Positions 29,846-38,821 of a stretch of DNA of 64,000 nucleotides are shown here, piece by piece. The stretch is from Faucicola osloensis_D (GTDB lineage: Bacteria; Pseudomonadota; Gammaproteobacteria; Pseudomonadales; Moraxellaceae), in NCBI GenBank assembly GCA_020041925.1, contig CP083409.1; one strand, 5' to 3'. How positions within the stretch are numbered: the stretch's first letter is position 1; every line of letters starts with the position of its first letter. Below the pieces are notes generated by a model. That model saw only the letters and a list, made by a program, of their open reading frames with translations. It made no database searches and was not told where the DNA came from. The translations under genes were made by a program, and so were the position numbers.

Positions 29846-31171
29846 CTATTCGATACGTTCGCCATGTACGGCTAAATCAAGACCAGTGTATTCATCTTCA
29901 TCAGTGACACGTAAGCCCATGGTTAATTGAATCACTTTAGCAATAATGAAAGTCACAATAGCGCAGTAGATGATAACCGCAAACACGCCTTCTAATTGTA
30001 CCCACACTTGACCCATAGTCGATAGAGCCAGTGGTTTGCCAGTGATAGCAGGGCTCACAAAGACACCTGTCAATATGGCACCGACGATGCCACCAACACC
30101 ATGCAATCCAAACGCATCCAAGCTATCATCGATTTTTAACAGACGTTTGAGGTAGTTGACTGCATAAAAGCAAACCAATGAGGTGATGATACCAATCGCT
30201 AATGCGCCTGCTACCGTCACAAAACCTGCCGCTGGGGTGATACCGACTAGACCTGCTACTGCGCCTGATGCACCGCCCAGTACAGAGGCTTTACCACGGA
30301 CTAATTTTTCGATGGCAAACCAAGTTAATGCCCCTGCCGCTGCCGCTACTTGCGTGACGAGTAACGCATTACCTGCTAATGCATTTGCCGCCAACGCACT
30401 ACCGCCATTGAAGCCAAACCAACCTACCCAAATCAAACCCGTACCAATTAAGGTTAAAGCCAAGTTTGAAGGCGCCATTGGGTCACGGTTATAGCCATTA
30501 CGTTTACCTAAAACCGCCGCCAATACAATACCTGCCACACCGGCATTAATGTGCACGACCGTACCGCCTGCAAAGTCTAGCGCACCATCTGCCATCAACC
30601 AGCCGCCGCCCCAAACCCAGTGGCAAATCGGTGCATACACCAATAATACCCAAAGGGCAGTAAACACCATGAAGCTACTAAATTTGATACGTTCAGCAAT
30701 CGAGCCTGCTAAAATTGCCACAGTGATAATGGCAAAGGTCATTTGAAAAGTGACAAATAACAGGGTTGGTACGGTACCGGTTAAATCACCTAGCCCGATA
30801 TTAGATAACAATGCATTATCAAAACCGCCAACAAATTGATTAAAATCGCTGCTACCAAACGCCAGCGAATAACCCAACACAATCCAAACAATAGATACTA
30901 ATGCGGTGGCACCATAACTGTGTGCCATTGTCCCTAAAATGTTCTTTTTGCGCACCATGCCTGAGTAAAACAATGCCAACCCTGGAATAGTCATTAGTAG
31001 CACTAATGCAGTCGAAATTAATACCCAAGCGGTGTCGCCCGCATTTAGCGTAGGCGTGTCAGCAGCATGAGCCACCAATGGAGATAACAACAATAACGAT
31101 AAAATTGATTTAGTAGATACTAGTGGCTGTGAAAATTTGGCGAAAGCTGCCCTTGTAATGACGGCATTCAT
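29846..31171 (-). CDS. amtB: Ammonium transporter AmtB
   Basis: Trimeric ammonium channel of the inner membrane. I chose ATG 31171 (441 aa), which has AAGGGGG before it; the open frame extends to 31276 but that part is not conserved-looking. A signal-like N-terminus (SLLLLSPLVAHAA) precedes eleven membrane helices, the first with TAWVLISTALVLLMTIPGLA. Diagnostic segments are FYSGMVRKKN, FAIITVAILAGSIAERI, HINAGVAG and FGLHGVGG, the last two carrying the pore twin His residues. It forms an operon with glnK (122 bases apart), whose product blocks the channel when nitrogen is sufficient. Confidence 0.97.
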   Translation of the reverse strand: MNAVITRAAFAKFSQPLVSTKSILSLLLLSPLVAHAADTPTLNAGDTAWVLISTALVLLMTIPGLALFYSGMVRKKNILGTMAHSYGATALVSIVWIVLGYSLAFGSSDFNQFVGGFDNALLSNIGLGDLTGTVPTLLFVTFQMTFAIITVAILAGSIAERIKFSSFMVFTALWVLLVYAPICHWVWGGGWLMADGALDFAGGTVVHINAGVAGIVLAAVLGKRNGYNRDPMAPSNLALTLIGTGLIWVGWFGFNGGSALAANALAGNALLVTQVAAAAGALTWFAIEKLVRGKASVLGGASGAVAGLVGITPAAGFVTVAGALAIGIITSLVCFYAVNYLKRLLKIDDSLDAFGLHGVGGIVGAILTGVFVSPAITGKPLALSTMGQVWVQLEGVFAVIIYCAIVTFIIAKVIQLTMGLRVTDEDEYTGLDLAVHGERIE

Positions 31172-31293
31172 CGTAACCCCCTTAAAATTATTTGAGATAG
31201 TCGTTAAGCTGCTTGATAGGTCTTGGTTAATTTTTAAAGGATGGTCGACTTTAAAATTTAACAAGCGTTGCCACAACGACAGTCATGATAGTG

Positions 31294-31632
31294 TTAGATA
31301 GCATTAGCGCCCGTTTCACCAGTACGGATACGAATTACTTGTTCTAATGGTGATACAAAGATTTTGCCATCACCGATTTTGCCCGTGCTAGCCACGCGAG
31401 TGATAGCTTCAATCGCTGCATCAACCATTTCGTCAGTCACTGCAATTTCTAACTTAACTTTGGGCAGGAAATCAACCACATACTCAGCACCACGATACAA
31501 TTCAGTATGACCTTTTTGACGGCCGAAACCTTTTACTTCGGTAACTGTGATACCTTGCACACCAATCTCAGAGAGTGACTCACGTACATCGTCTAGCTTG
31601 AACGGTTTTAAGATAGCCGTAATTAATTTCAT
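31294..31632 (-). CDS. glnK: Nitrogen regulatory protein P-II (GlnK)
   Basis: 112-residue P-II signal protein. The T-loop (GRQKGHTELYRGAEYVVDF) carries Tyr51, the uridylylation site, and the C-terminal half has the ATP/2-oxoglutarate motif TGKIGDGKIFV. Linkage to amtB identifies it as GlnK rather than GlnB. AAGGAAA precedes the ATG. Control by NtrC and sigma-54 is suggested by sites at 31751-31766 and 32010-32026. Confidence 0.96.
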   Translation of the reverse strand: MKLITAILKPFKLDDVRESLSEIGVQGITVTEVKGFGRQKGHTELYRGAEYVVDFLPKVKLEIAVTDEMVDAAIEAITRVASTGKIGDGKIFVSPLEQVIRIRTGETGANAI

Positions 31633-31750
31633 AATAATTTCCTTTTAAGTGCCGCTTATGGTTGGGTTAGTTACTATCTGCTGTAGTGGCTTAATAGCGA
31701 TTACCCTAAACAGCATTCGTATAGCGAGTTGAAAATGGTAGTTTCGATAA

Positions 31751-31766
31751 TTCAAAAGCTATGCCA
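31751..31766 (-). promoter_or_regulatory. Possible sigma-54 promoter of glnK-amtB
   Basis: On the minus strand, TGGCATAGCTTTTGAA fits the -24/-12 pattern TGGCAY-R-N4-TTGCW except for A in place of the invariant C at -12. It stands about 120 bases before glnK. The -12 mismatch makes this tentative. Confidence 0.38.
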
Positions 31767-31920
31767 ACTTTCAGAAATGTCCTATTTTTAAGGGGGTAAA
31801 AAATACAACCTATTGAAAATAAAGCAAAAACTTTTTTGTGGTTTCAATGCGACCATCACACAGAAAGCGTAATTTTATTATAACGAAAAAATAAAAATTC
31901 CTCTAATGTAAATCAGTTAT

Positions 31921-31947
31921 TGCACCAAAAAGGTTATTTGGGTGCCA
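31921..31947. promoter_or_regulatory. Second, imperfect NtrC-like dyad
   Basis: TGCACCA (31921-31927) and GGGTGCC (31940-31946) are NtrC-type half-sites facing each other but with a 12-base gap instead of three to five. They may be two half-sites or a chance dyad. Confidence 0.25.
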
Positions 31948-32009
31948 TTAACGATTTTGTAGATAATTTTTAGAATTATTTTAATGATTGGCGATAAAAA
32001 CAAAAAAAT

Positions 32010-32026
32010 TGCACTAAAAAAGTGCA
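32010..32026. promoter_or_regulatory. NtrC-type binding site
   Basis: TGCACTAAAAAAGTGCA is a 17-base dyad with perfect 6-bp arms (TGCACT / AGTGCA) and 5-base centre, the exact geometry of the NtrC site TGCACY-N5-RGTGCA. It lies about 380 bases before glnK and 244 bases before the candidate sigma-54 promoter, a normal enhancer distance. Confidence 0.5.
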
Positions 32027-32246
32027 TTTCACTGACTAAAATTGTTAGATTTGTTGGGTAGTACAGATAAAAAGTATAACCTCATCACAGAAATCATGGC
32101 ATTTAAACCGCCTTTTATTGCGGTCATTACAAAATATGAAAACTCACATTTAATCGCAAAACTTTTTGTCATAAAATGGTATGATAGAAAACGTTTTTTA
32201 GCTTATGCGGCAAGTATTGTTACTGCCTTAGTTAGCGGTACCTTTA

Positions 32247-32291
32247 TTTAAGTGTTACAAGTTTAAGTATTATAAGTTTAAGTGTTACAAG
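32247..32291 (+). repeat. Three tandem 15-base repeats before murD
   Basis: TTTAAGTGTTACAAG occurs at 32247-32261, 32262-32276 (two changes) and 32277-32291. The last copy supplies part of the murD ribosome-binding site (AAGGA, 32289-32293). Confidence 0.85.
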
Positions 32292-32299
32292 GAATTCTC

Positions 32300-33760
32300 G
32301 TGAGCCAACTTTCTGCCACTCAATCAGCCGTTTCACCTGCTTCAACCAACCAAAGCATGCCATCAGCATCGAGCATGATTCAACGTGGCAATGGATTACA
32401 AGTGGTGGTTGGACTTGGCAAATCAGGCTTGTCGGCAGTCAACTATTTACACGCGCTTGGCTACCCCGTAGCTGTCACCGATGCTGGTCTGCCCAAACTT
32501 GCCGAGCATTTACCAACCGATATAGTGACCAAGTTTGGGGCATTAGATGGCGAGCTGTTAGCAGTGGCAGATCGCATTATCATCAGTCCTGGTATCGACC
32601 CTTATCTGCCGGTGTTTGATGGCGCACGTGCGAAAAAAATCGCAATTGTCAGTGATATTCAATTGTTCCATGAGGTAGCTAAACAGCGAGATATTCCGAT
32701 TATTGCAATTACCGGCTCTAATGCCAAAAGCACCGTCACCACCCTGGTTGGCGAGATGGTCAAAAATGCGGGGTTTAAAGTCGGTGTCGGTGGTAACTTG
32801 GGAACGCCCGCGCTTGATTTGCTACTTGAGCCCATACAGATGGCGGTGCTTGAGTTATCCAGTTTTCAACTACAGACTACCACCAATTTGGCCGCCAAAG
32901 TAGCCACCGTGCTTAACATGTCGCCTGACCATCTAGATCGCCATGGCAATATGCTCGGCTATCACCAAGCCAAACACCGAATATTCCAAGGCGTGCAATC
33001 CATTGTGGTCAACCGCGAGGACTTGCTTAGTCGTCCGTTGGTAGCCGATGATATGCCCACCATTAGCTTTGGTAGTAACGCACCGGATATGAATCAGTAC
33101 GGATTGATAAAAGATAGCGATGGTGAAATCTGGTTAGCACGGGGTCGCGAGCGGTTACTCAATGAAAAAGACGTACCGATCAAAGGTGAGCATAATTTGA
33201 TGAATGCACTGTCAGCCTTAGCAATTGGCGAGCTCGCAGGTCTGCCGCTAGAGAGTATGTTAACCACATTAAAAAACTTTGTTGGGCTGCCACATCGCTG
33301 TGAATTTATCACAACCACCCACCAGCTTGATTGTTTTGACGACTCCAAAGGCACCAATATTGGCTCGACCATCGCGGCAATTTTGGGGCTAGGTAAAGTA
33401 TATGCGCCCAAAGGCAAAAAACTTGCAGTGATTTTGGGCGGGCAAGGTAAAGGTCAAAACTTTGCTGAACTGGCAAAACCCTTGATGAATTATGCGCAAG
33501 CGGTGTACTTTATCGGTGAAGATGCCGATAAAATCGCGGCTGATTTGGCATCAGCGGGGTTAGATGCTCACAATCCTGCAGGGATTGTGTTAACCAAATG
33601 CCAAACCTTGGAACAAGCGGTCAATCAAGCTTGGCAAGACCAGCCAACATTCCCGGCTTTAGGCGTATTGCTGCTATCACCTGCTTGTGCAAGTTTTGAT
33701 CAGTTTAGTGGCTATGTGGAACGTGGACAAGTTTTTCAACGCTTAGTCAAACCCCAATAA
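32300..33760 (+). CDS. murD: UDP-N-acetylmuramoylalanine--D-glutamate ligase
   Basis: Adds D-glutamate to UDP-MurNAc-L-Ala in peptidoglycan precursor synthesis. I prefer GTG 32300 (486 aa), with AAGGA six bases before it, over GTG 32282. After a Ser/Gln-rich 30-residue extension come the N-terminal Rossmann domain (VVVGLGKSGLSAVNYL), the ATP-binding loop ITGSNAKSTVTTLVGEM, VLELSSFQLQ, NMSPDHLDRH and the C-terminal ligase domain with FDDSKGTNIG. ftsW follows after 37 bases and is probably co-transcribed. The pair lies outside a complete dcw cluster, as in Acinetobacter. Confidence 0.97.
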   Translation: MSQLSATQSAVSPASTNQSMPSASSMIQRGNGLQVVVGLGKSGLSAVNYLHALGYPVAVTDAGLPKLAEHLPTDIVTKFGALDGELLAVADRIIISPGIDPYLPVFDGARAKKIAIVSDIQLFHEVAKQRDIPIIAITGSNAKSTVTTLVGEMVKNAGFKVGVGGNLGTPALDLLLEPIQMAVLELSSFQLQTTTNLAAKVATVLNMSPDHLDRHGNMLGYHQAKHRIFQGVQSIVVNREDLLSRPLVADDMPTISFGSNAPDMNQYGLIKDSDGEIWLARGRERLLNEKDVPIKGEHNLMNALSALAIGELAGLPLESMLTTLKNFVGLPHRCEFITTTHQLDCFDDSKGTNIGSTIAAILGLGKVYAPKGKKLAVILGGQGKGQNFAELAKPLMNYAQAVYFIGEDADKIAADLASAGLDAHNPAGIVLTKCQTLEQAVNQAWQDQPTFPALGVLLLSPACASFDQFSGYVERGQVFQRLVKPQ

Positions 33761-33797
33761 TCATTCGCTAGTGTATTTTTAATATTTAGGTTGTGTT

Positions 33798-35006
33798 ATG
33801 CCCGCGCCCCATTCGACTTCTTCGTCACTTTCTTCATCCCTCTCAGCTAACAGCGTTTCTGCTAAGAAAAGCCGCCAGTGGATTCCGCCCATCAATTCGG
33901 TGCTATTGACCACGGTAGCAACCATCATGGTATTTAGTCTGTTGATGGTGGCGTCCGCATCAATACCTTTTGCACAAACCAAAAAACTGGGTGATTTTTA
34001 CTTTTTTTACCACCAATTGGCGTACATGGGAATCGGTGCAGTTCTTGGTTTACTGGTATATTTTATCCCGCTTCGCAAGACGTTTCGCTTAGATTTTATT
34101 ATGTACGCGCTGTTGGCTTGTCTGTTGCTGATTATTTATACTCTAATCGGTGGGTCAGTGATTAACGGTAGTAAACGCTGGATTGAACTGGGGGGTATCA
34201 ATTTTCAACCCTCTGAATTGGCAAAATTGTTGATGATTTTGTACACCTCAGATTATCTGGTGCGCCGATCAGAAGAAATTCGTAACCATTGGAAAGGCTT
34301 TTTACGACTAACACTGATAGCCATGGGGCTGATCTTATTTATCATGTTGCAGCCTGACTTTGGCTCGGTAGTGATTATTGCGACCTGTATTGCGGCGATG
34401 ATTTTTGTCGGCGGCTTACCCATGCGCCAGTTTTTTATCATCATGGGTGCCATGTTTTTGGCAGGTACCATGGCGATTATGGGGGCAAGTTACCGACTAA
34501 AACGGGTAACCTCGTTTTTAGATCCGTTTGATGACTTAAAAAATAGTGACTATCAGCTAGGTCGCAGTATTGTAGCCTTTGCCCGCGGTGAGTGGTTTGG
34601 TGTCGGTTATGGGGAAAGTATCCAAAAACTCTCCCATTTACCGGAGGCGCATACCGACTTTTTACTAGCGATTACCGGTGAAGAATTAGGCTTAGTGGGT
34701 GTGTCGTTTTTACTGGTGTTACAAATTATTTTGGTCACCACGGTTATGCGCATTAGCTACCAAGCGCTAGCTCGGCACCAAACACGCTTAAGCTATTTTG
34801 CGTTTGGGGTGGGTATTTTGTTCTTTGGGCAAATTTTTGTCAATGCCGGCATGACTATGGGGATGCTACCTACCAAAGGGTTGACCATGCCATTTTTTAG
34901 CTATGGTGGTTCTTCTATGGTGGTTAATCTGATTATCGTCGGATTGTTGATGCGAATTATCAAAGAAAGCCCAACGATTCCTGCCAATCAATGTCGTTAT
35001 TATTAA
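33798..35006 (+). CDS. ftsW: Peptidoglycan glycosyltransferase FtsW
   Basis: SEDS-family lipid II polymerase of the divisome. 402 residues: a Ser-rich cytoplasmic N-terminus of about 30 residues, then ten membrane helices. The long periplasmic loop carries the conserved Asp (LPEAHTDFLLAITGEELG). Other signatures are GSKRWIELGGINFQPSELAK, LQPDFGS and the C-terminal LPTKGLTMPFFSYGGSSM. The closing stop overlaps the convergent gluQ stop by four bases. Confidence 0.96.
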   Translation: MPAPHSTSSSLSSSLSANSVSAKKSRQWIPPINSVLLTTVATIMVFSLLMVASASIPFAQTKKLGDFYFFYHQLAYMGIGAVLGLLVYFIPLRKTFRLDFIMYALLACLLLIIYTLIGGSVINGSKRWIELGGINFQPSELAKLLMILYTSDYLVRRSEEIRNHWKGFLRLTLIAMGLILFIMLQPDFGSVVIIATCIAAMIFVGGLPMRQFFIIMGAMFLAGTMAIMGASYRLKRVTSFLDPFDDLKNSDYQLGRSIVAFARGEWFGVGYGESIQKLSHLPEAHTDFLLAITGEELGLVGVSFLLVLQIILVTTVMRISYQALARHQTRLSYFAFGVGILFFGQIFVNAGMTMGMLPTKGLTMPFFSYGGSSMVVNLIIVGLLMRIIKESPTIPANQCRYY

Positions 35007-35965
35007 CAGGTTGCCAAAAGGTTTTGTAAACTATCGACTTCAATACGCTGTTTGCCTTGCAGCGGCGTATGATTCCATTGGCAAACCGCCTGCTCGAGCA
35101 TCGAGGTTGGTTTGTCCATATCAATCGGTGGCTGTTGTAATAATTGCAGTGCGGTCTTAATAAGTTGGGGTGCAGGGTAGGATTGAATCGGCTCGGCGAG
35201 CGTTTGTTTAGACAGTTTTTGCCCTTGTGCATTCACCAAAATGGGTAAGTGGTAGTACTGCTTGATAGGGGGAAAATTTAAATAATCGGCAATGACCATT
35301 TGCGGTATCGTTAATGGTAATATATCCAGACCTCGCACGATTTGATTGACGCTTTGTTGCGCGTCATCAATTACCACCGCAAGCATATAATTAATCATGC
35401 CTTTGCTGGCTGTTTGAGCCTTTGAGAAAGACCGCCCAATGTGCCGCCTTCTGACCACAATATCACCCTGTTCTCGTTGCGGATTGCCTGAAACCACCCC
35501 TTGCAGCTGATCGAAAAAAAGCATTGGGTTATCTGGCATCACTAAGCGAATGGCATGATCGCGCGATAGCCGCTTATGGACACAGATTCTAGGATAAGGG
35601 TATTGGGTGTTGCGGTGGGCGAGTTGATAAGTTTGCAGGGATTTACGACTGCAATCACAGCCATAACTGACTGCTTTTAGCTGCTCATCCAATAACGCGT
35701 GATACGTGTTTAGGTGTTGCGACTGGTAACGAATGTTACCATCCCAGTGCAAACCCAATCGCTCTAAATCTGCTAAAATCAAATCGCTAAATTTTGGATG
35801 ACAGCGCTCAGTATCAGTATCTTCAATGCGTACTAGCCACTTGCCTTGCGCTTGCTTGGCGATACAGTAACTGGCAATAGCAGTCACCAGTGACCCCAAA
35901 TGCAAAGCTCCCGTCGGAGAGGGAGCAAAGCGACCAATAACAGGAGACGGTGATAAATTAAGCAT
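35003..35965 (-). CDS. gluQ: Glutamyl-Q tRNA(Asp) synthetase
   Basis: Truncated glutamyl-tRNA synthetase paralogue that attaches glutamate to queuosine at the wobble position of tRNA-Asp. 320 residues with the catalytic core only, no anticodon-binding domain. The HIGH-like motif is FAPSPTGALHLGSL, the KMSKS-like motif is GQKLSKQ. A Cys-x-Cys with a later Cys (YGCDCSRKS, PRICVH) makes the zinc site. It overlaps the dksA 3' end by eight bases, the normal dksA-gluQ operon. Confidence 0.95.
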   Translation of the reverse strand: MLNLSPSPVIGRFAPSPTGALHLGSLVTAIASYCIAKQAQGKWLVRIEDTDTERCHPKFSDLILADLERLGLHWDGNIRYQSQHLNTYHALLDEQLKAVSYGCDCSRKSLQTYQLAHRNTQYPYPRICVHKRLSRDHAIRLVMPDNPMLFFDQLQGVVSGNPQREQGDIVVRRRHIGRSFSKAQTASKGMINYMLAVVIDDAQQSVNQIVRGLDILPLTIPQMVIADYLNFPPIKQYYHLPILVNAQGQKLSKQTLAEPIQSYPAPQLIKTALQLLQQPPIDMDKPTSMLEQAVCQWNHTPLQGKQRIEVDSLQNLLATC

Positions 35966-36395
35966 GACCCCATGCTTGTTTTTCTTTAATCTCTGATAAG
36001 GTTTTGCAATCGATACATTGGGTCGCGGTTGGACGGGCTTCTAAACGACGCAGACCAATCTCTACACCGCAAGTCTCACAAAAACCGTAGTCGCCACTGT
36101 CAATCTCAGCAATCGATTTATCAATCTTGCGAATCAGTTTACGCTCACGGTCACGCGTGCGCAGTGCCAACGCAAACTCTTCTTCTTGGGTAGCGCGGTC
36201 ATTAATATCAGGCATCGCCGTTGATTCATCTTGAATATAAGATTTGGTTGATTCAGCTTCGCTAATTAACTGCTCTTTCCAATCTAATAAAATTTTTCTA
36301 AAATGCGCAAGCTGTGCGTCATTCATATATTCTTCTTCAGCCGCTGGCTGATATGGGGTAAAGCTTAATTCACGTTCATTTTGGGCAGATGCCAT
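35958..36395 (-). CDS. dksA: RNA polymerase-binding transcription factor DksA
   Basis: Works with ppGpp in the RNA polymerase secondary channel to adjust rRNA and amino-acid promoters. I chose ATG 36395 (145 aa), with AAAGGA before it; the open frame continues to 36428. Landmarks are the coiled coil with the conserved acidic tip (MPDINDRATQEEEFAL) and a four-Cys zinc finger (CETC, CIDC). It is the promoter-proximal gene of the dksA-gluQ operon. Confidence 0.97.
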   Translation of the reverse strand: MASAQNERELSFTPYQPAAEEEYMNDAQLAHFRKILLDWKEQLISEAESTKSYIQDESTAMPDINDRATQEEEFALALRTRDRERKLIRKIDKSIAEIDSGDYGFCETCGVEIGLRRLEARPTATQCIDCKTLSEIKEKQAWGHA

Positions 36396-36620
36396 AGCTA
36401 ATTCCTTTAAAAACCGATAGTGATACAATTTTAAGTTTACAATTTCATTACGAGTTCAGCACTTAAGCCAATGACATCGCGTTATTAACGCTTTAAACAC
36501 TGCAATTCGTCAGTATATGAAATCAAACTAAAATAAACGCTAAAACCTTAATAAACAAGCTAACCAAACTTTCACGACATTAAGTTTATGAACATAAGTT
36601 CAACAACCATGAAAAATTAG

Positions 36621-37448
36621 TCAGATAGTATCTGTTCTTTTGATACCAGTTGCAAGTAACCCATTGTTATATAAATTTATCCAACGTAAACCAGGCGCAA
36701 TTTCATCAATGGTATAATCTTTACACAAGGGTTTAAACTGTAGGCTGGTCGATGGGCAGCCAAACACAGATGTCCCATAAGTAATCTTATGCATTTCTTG
36801 GTGAATATGACCGACGAATATAGCTTTAATGCGGTCTAGATACGGCATTACGACTTCCCAAAAACGGTCCGCATTGATTAGGGTATATTCATCAAGCCAT
36901 GTTGAATCGATTAACACCATCGGATGATGACAAAAAATTGCACAAGGGCGACTGGCGTTTGCTAACTGTTGCGCCAGCCACAGCAATGTCTGCTCGTCAA
37001 TTTTGCCATGACTATGCCCCTCACAAGAGGAGTCTAATAACAGTAAGTCCCAATAATCGGTGGCAATACTATAGCAGTTTTGCAGGCGAGTATCTGCTTT
37101 GACTGGCAAATGACGGCGCTGGGCAAAAGGTAGATGATTATCAAGCTCTAGGGTCACATCATGATTGCCTGGAATGGCTATAAACGGAATGTCGACGTCG
37201 TCTAAGGTTGCAAATAAACGGTCATAATTTTGTGGGGTAGGTTCATGGCATAAATCCCCCGTAAGTACCAATAAATCAACATCATCGCGCTGTTGTCGGA
37301 CCAAGGATAATACCGACTCAAATGTGTCTGCGGTATTAACGCCATTCATTAACTTATTAGGGTCATCAAAGAGATGCAGATCACTTAATTCAATGATTGA
37401 AAAATAATCAGCATGGTGTTGTGATATCGAACTTGGAAGTAACGTCAC
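36621..37448 (-). CDS. cpdA: 3',5'-cyclic-AMP phosphodiesterase (CpdA-like)
   Basis: Calcineurin-like metallophosphoesterase of 275 residues, starting at GTG 37448 with TAAGGA before it. The metal motifs are in order: ELSDLHLF, LVLTGDLCHEP, AIPGNHDV, FCHHPMVL and FVGHIHQE. Length, the LTGDLCHE form and the late YTIDEIAPGLRWINLY segment fit CpdA, which breaks down cAMP and so tempers CRP-type regulation. It is a single gene on the minus strand. Confidence 0.88.
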   Translation of the reverse strand: MTLLPSSISQHHADYFSIIELSDLHLFDDPNKLMNGVNTADTFESVLSLVRQQRDDVDLLVLTGDLCHEPTPQNYDRLFATLDDVDIPFIAIPGNHDVTLELDNHLPFAQRRHLPVKADTRLQNCYSIATDYWDLLLLDSSCEGHSHGKIDEQTLLWLAQQLANASRPCAIFCHHPMVLIDSTWLDEYTLINADRFWEVVMPYLDRIKAIFVGHIHQEMHKITYGTSVFGCPSTSLQFKPLCKDYTIDEIAPGLRWINLYNNGLLATGIKRTDTI

Positions 37449-37629
37449 TCAGTTATCCTTAGAATAATGACGGTAATCGTGGCAGTACAACTTTATCAAA
37501 CAACGGTTAATTGACTTAAGTCAATCAAATAAGGCATGTTTTATATCACAAATGCTCATAATTGACAAACACAATAGCAAAATAATTTTTGGCAGAGTCT
37601 CATTCTAAGCATTCGATAAAAAAAGGTGA

Positions 37630-38193
37630 CTATTGGCAGCGCTCACAAACACCTGAAAGCTCAATAATACTCGACTGAGTGGCAAAACTGGTCGATTGCT
37701 CAACCTCAGTTAGCATGGTTTGGATAGATGGGTGACTAAACTCTTGTACCTCGCCACAGCATCGACAGACCAAAAAAGCGGCAACATGGTGATCGGTGGG
37801 CTGAGAACAAGCAAAAAATGCCTTGCTGGAATTTAATTGATGAATCAAGCCATGCCTGAGCAAAAACTCCAAACTACGATATACAGTTGGCGGTGCGACG
37901 ACTTTTTCGCTCGCTGCTTGCAGTAAATCCAATAATTCATACGCCCCAATAGGTTGCGCGGCAAGTAGAATCAAACGATACACTTGCTCTCGCAGCGCAG
38001 TAAAACGTAAACCTTGCGCTTGGCAATCTTGTTTTATCTGAGCAATCTGTGCTTCAATCTGCTCGGCCGTCATTTGCGGCATACACATGGACATAGATAG
38101 ATGGCGACAATTTGCGTCGTAACTATTGGCTGATTGAATAGAATTTCTAGCTGATTGAATAGAATGTTGGGTCATATCAAATAAAATCATCAA
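37630..38193 (-). CDS. zur: Fur-family transcriptional repressor, Zur-like
   Basis: Metal-dependent repressor of 187 residues. The N-terminal winged helix reads LRFTALREQVYRLILLAAQPIGAYELLDLL, with APPTVYRSLEFLLRHGLIHQL as recognition region. The metal domain has DHHVAAFLVCRCCGEVQEF and a terminal CERCQ pair, the C-x2-C pairs of the structural zinc. The HHVAAFLVC form and the late position of the second pair favour Zur over Fur. The first 35 residues are unusual, Ser/Gln-rich and encoded in part by two 21-base repeats, and the start is uncertain (38193, 38175 or further in). No zinc transporter is adjacent. Confidence 0.82.
   Translation of the reverse strand: MMILFDMTQHSIQSARNSIQSANSYDANCRHLSMSMCMPQMTAEQIEAQIAQIKQDCQAQGLRFTALREQVYRLILLAAQPIGAYELLDLLQAASEKVVAPPTVYRSLEFLLRHGLIHQLNSSKAFFACSQPTDHHVAAFLVCRCCGEVQEFSHPSIQTMLTEVEQSTSFATQSSIIELSGVCERCQ
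38129..38165 (-). repeat. 21-base tandem duplication in the zur 5' end
   Basis: GCTGATTGAATAGAAT occurs at 38129-38144 and again, identical, at 38150-38165. It encodes the repeated SIQSA in the N-terminal extension. Confidence 0.8.
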
Positions 38194-38366
38194 TAACTAT
38201 CAAATTACTTTAGCATGAAAACCGCATAATTTGTCTGAGAAATTAGCGGTTCGGCTATAAAAATACCTGGCAATATAACACGTCTAATAACACACTATTC
38301 ATAATGACTGGCGATTAACATCAGCATAGATAAAACAACCTTTAGCCAAATTTTTAATCAAGATTC

Positions 38367-38375
38367 TGCTATACT
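38367..38375 (+). promoter_or_regulatory. Extended -10 promoter of atpI
   Basis: TGCTATACT is an extended -10 (TGnTATAMT form) 45 bases before the atpI ATG; no good -35 is present, as is usual for this class. Confidence 0.4.
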
Positions 38376-38419
38376 ACTTTCATCATTCCTGCCCATAATC
38401 AGCCAGCCCTTATTTTGCT

Positions 38420-38821
38420 ATGTCAAAACCTGCCAAGCCATTTGACCCACAGTCTATCCAACAATCCATCAACAAGCAGTCGTGGCTGATACTTGGGCTG
38501 GTTGCCATCGGGATTGTATTAGATGTTTGGCAAGGGAATAGCCAGTATACCGTGAGTAAAAATCTGCTAGCAGGTAGTGTGCTAGGGTGGGTGAGTCAAA
38601 TCATCTTTGCTAAAATTTCCCTGAGCAAATCAGGCTATCAGCAGCGTCGTCAAATTGTTCATCGTTTTTACCAAGCGCATATGGCAAAGTGGATGTTGAC
38701 GATTGTTGGGTTTGCACTGATTTTTCTGCTATTAAAACCGCTAAACGCCATTGCGGTATTCGCGGGCTACTTAATTTTGCAAATGAGTTACCTCATTATC
38801 ACTTACCGAAATCCTTGGTAA
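38420..38821 (+). CDS. atpI: ATP synthase I-like protein (AtpI)
   Basis: 133 residues with four hydrophobic segments (about 22-38, 44-66, 86-104 and 108-126). Position at the head of the atp genes, size and the basic loop after the second segment (FAKISLSKSGYQQRRQIV) identify AtpI, an accessory membrane protein that helps assemble the c-ring and may aid Mg2+ supply. The sequence is poorly conserved across the family, so context weighs heavily. It is separated from atpB by 467 bases. Confidence 0.8.
   Translation: MSKPAKPFDPQSIQQSINKQSWLILGLVAIGIVLDVWQGNSQYTVSKNLLAGSVLGWVSQIIFAKISLSKSGYQQRRQIVHRFYQAHMAKWMLTIVGFALIFLLLKPLNAIAVFAGYLILQMSYLIITYRNPW

Noticed and set aside
32042..32251. A 69-codon open frame before murD
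   Set aside because: Starts at TTG, no ribosome-binding site, no recognisable domain, and it lies in the regulatory gap. Treated as non-coding.
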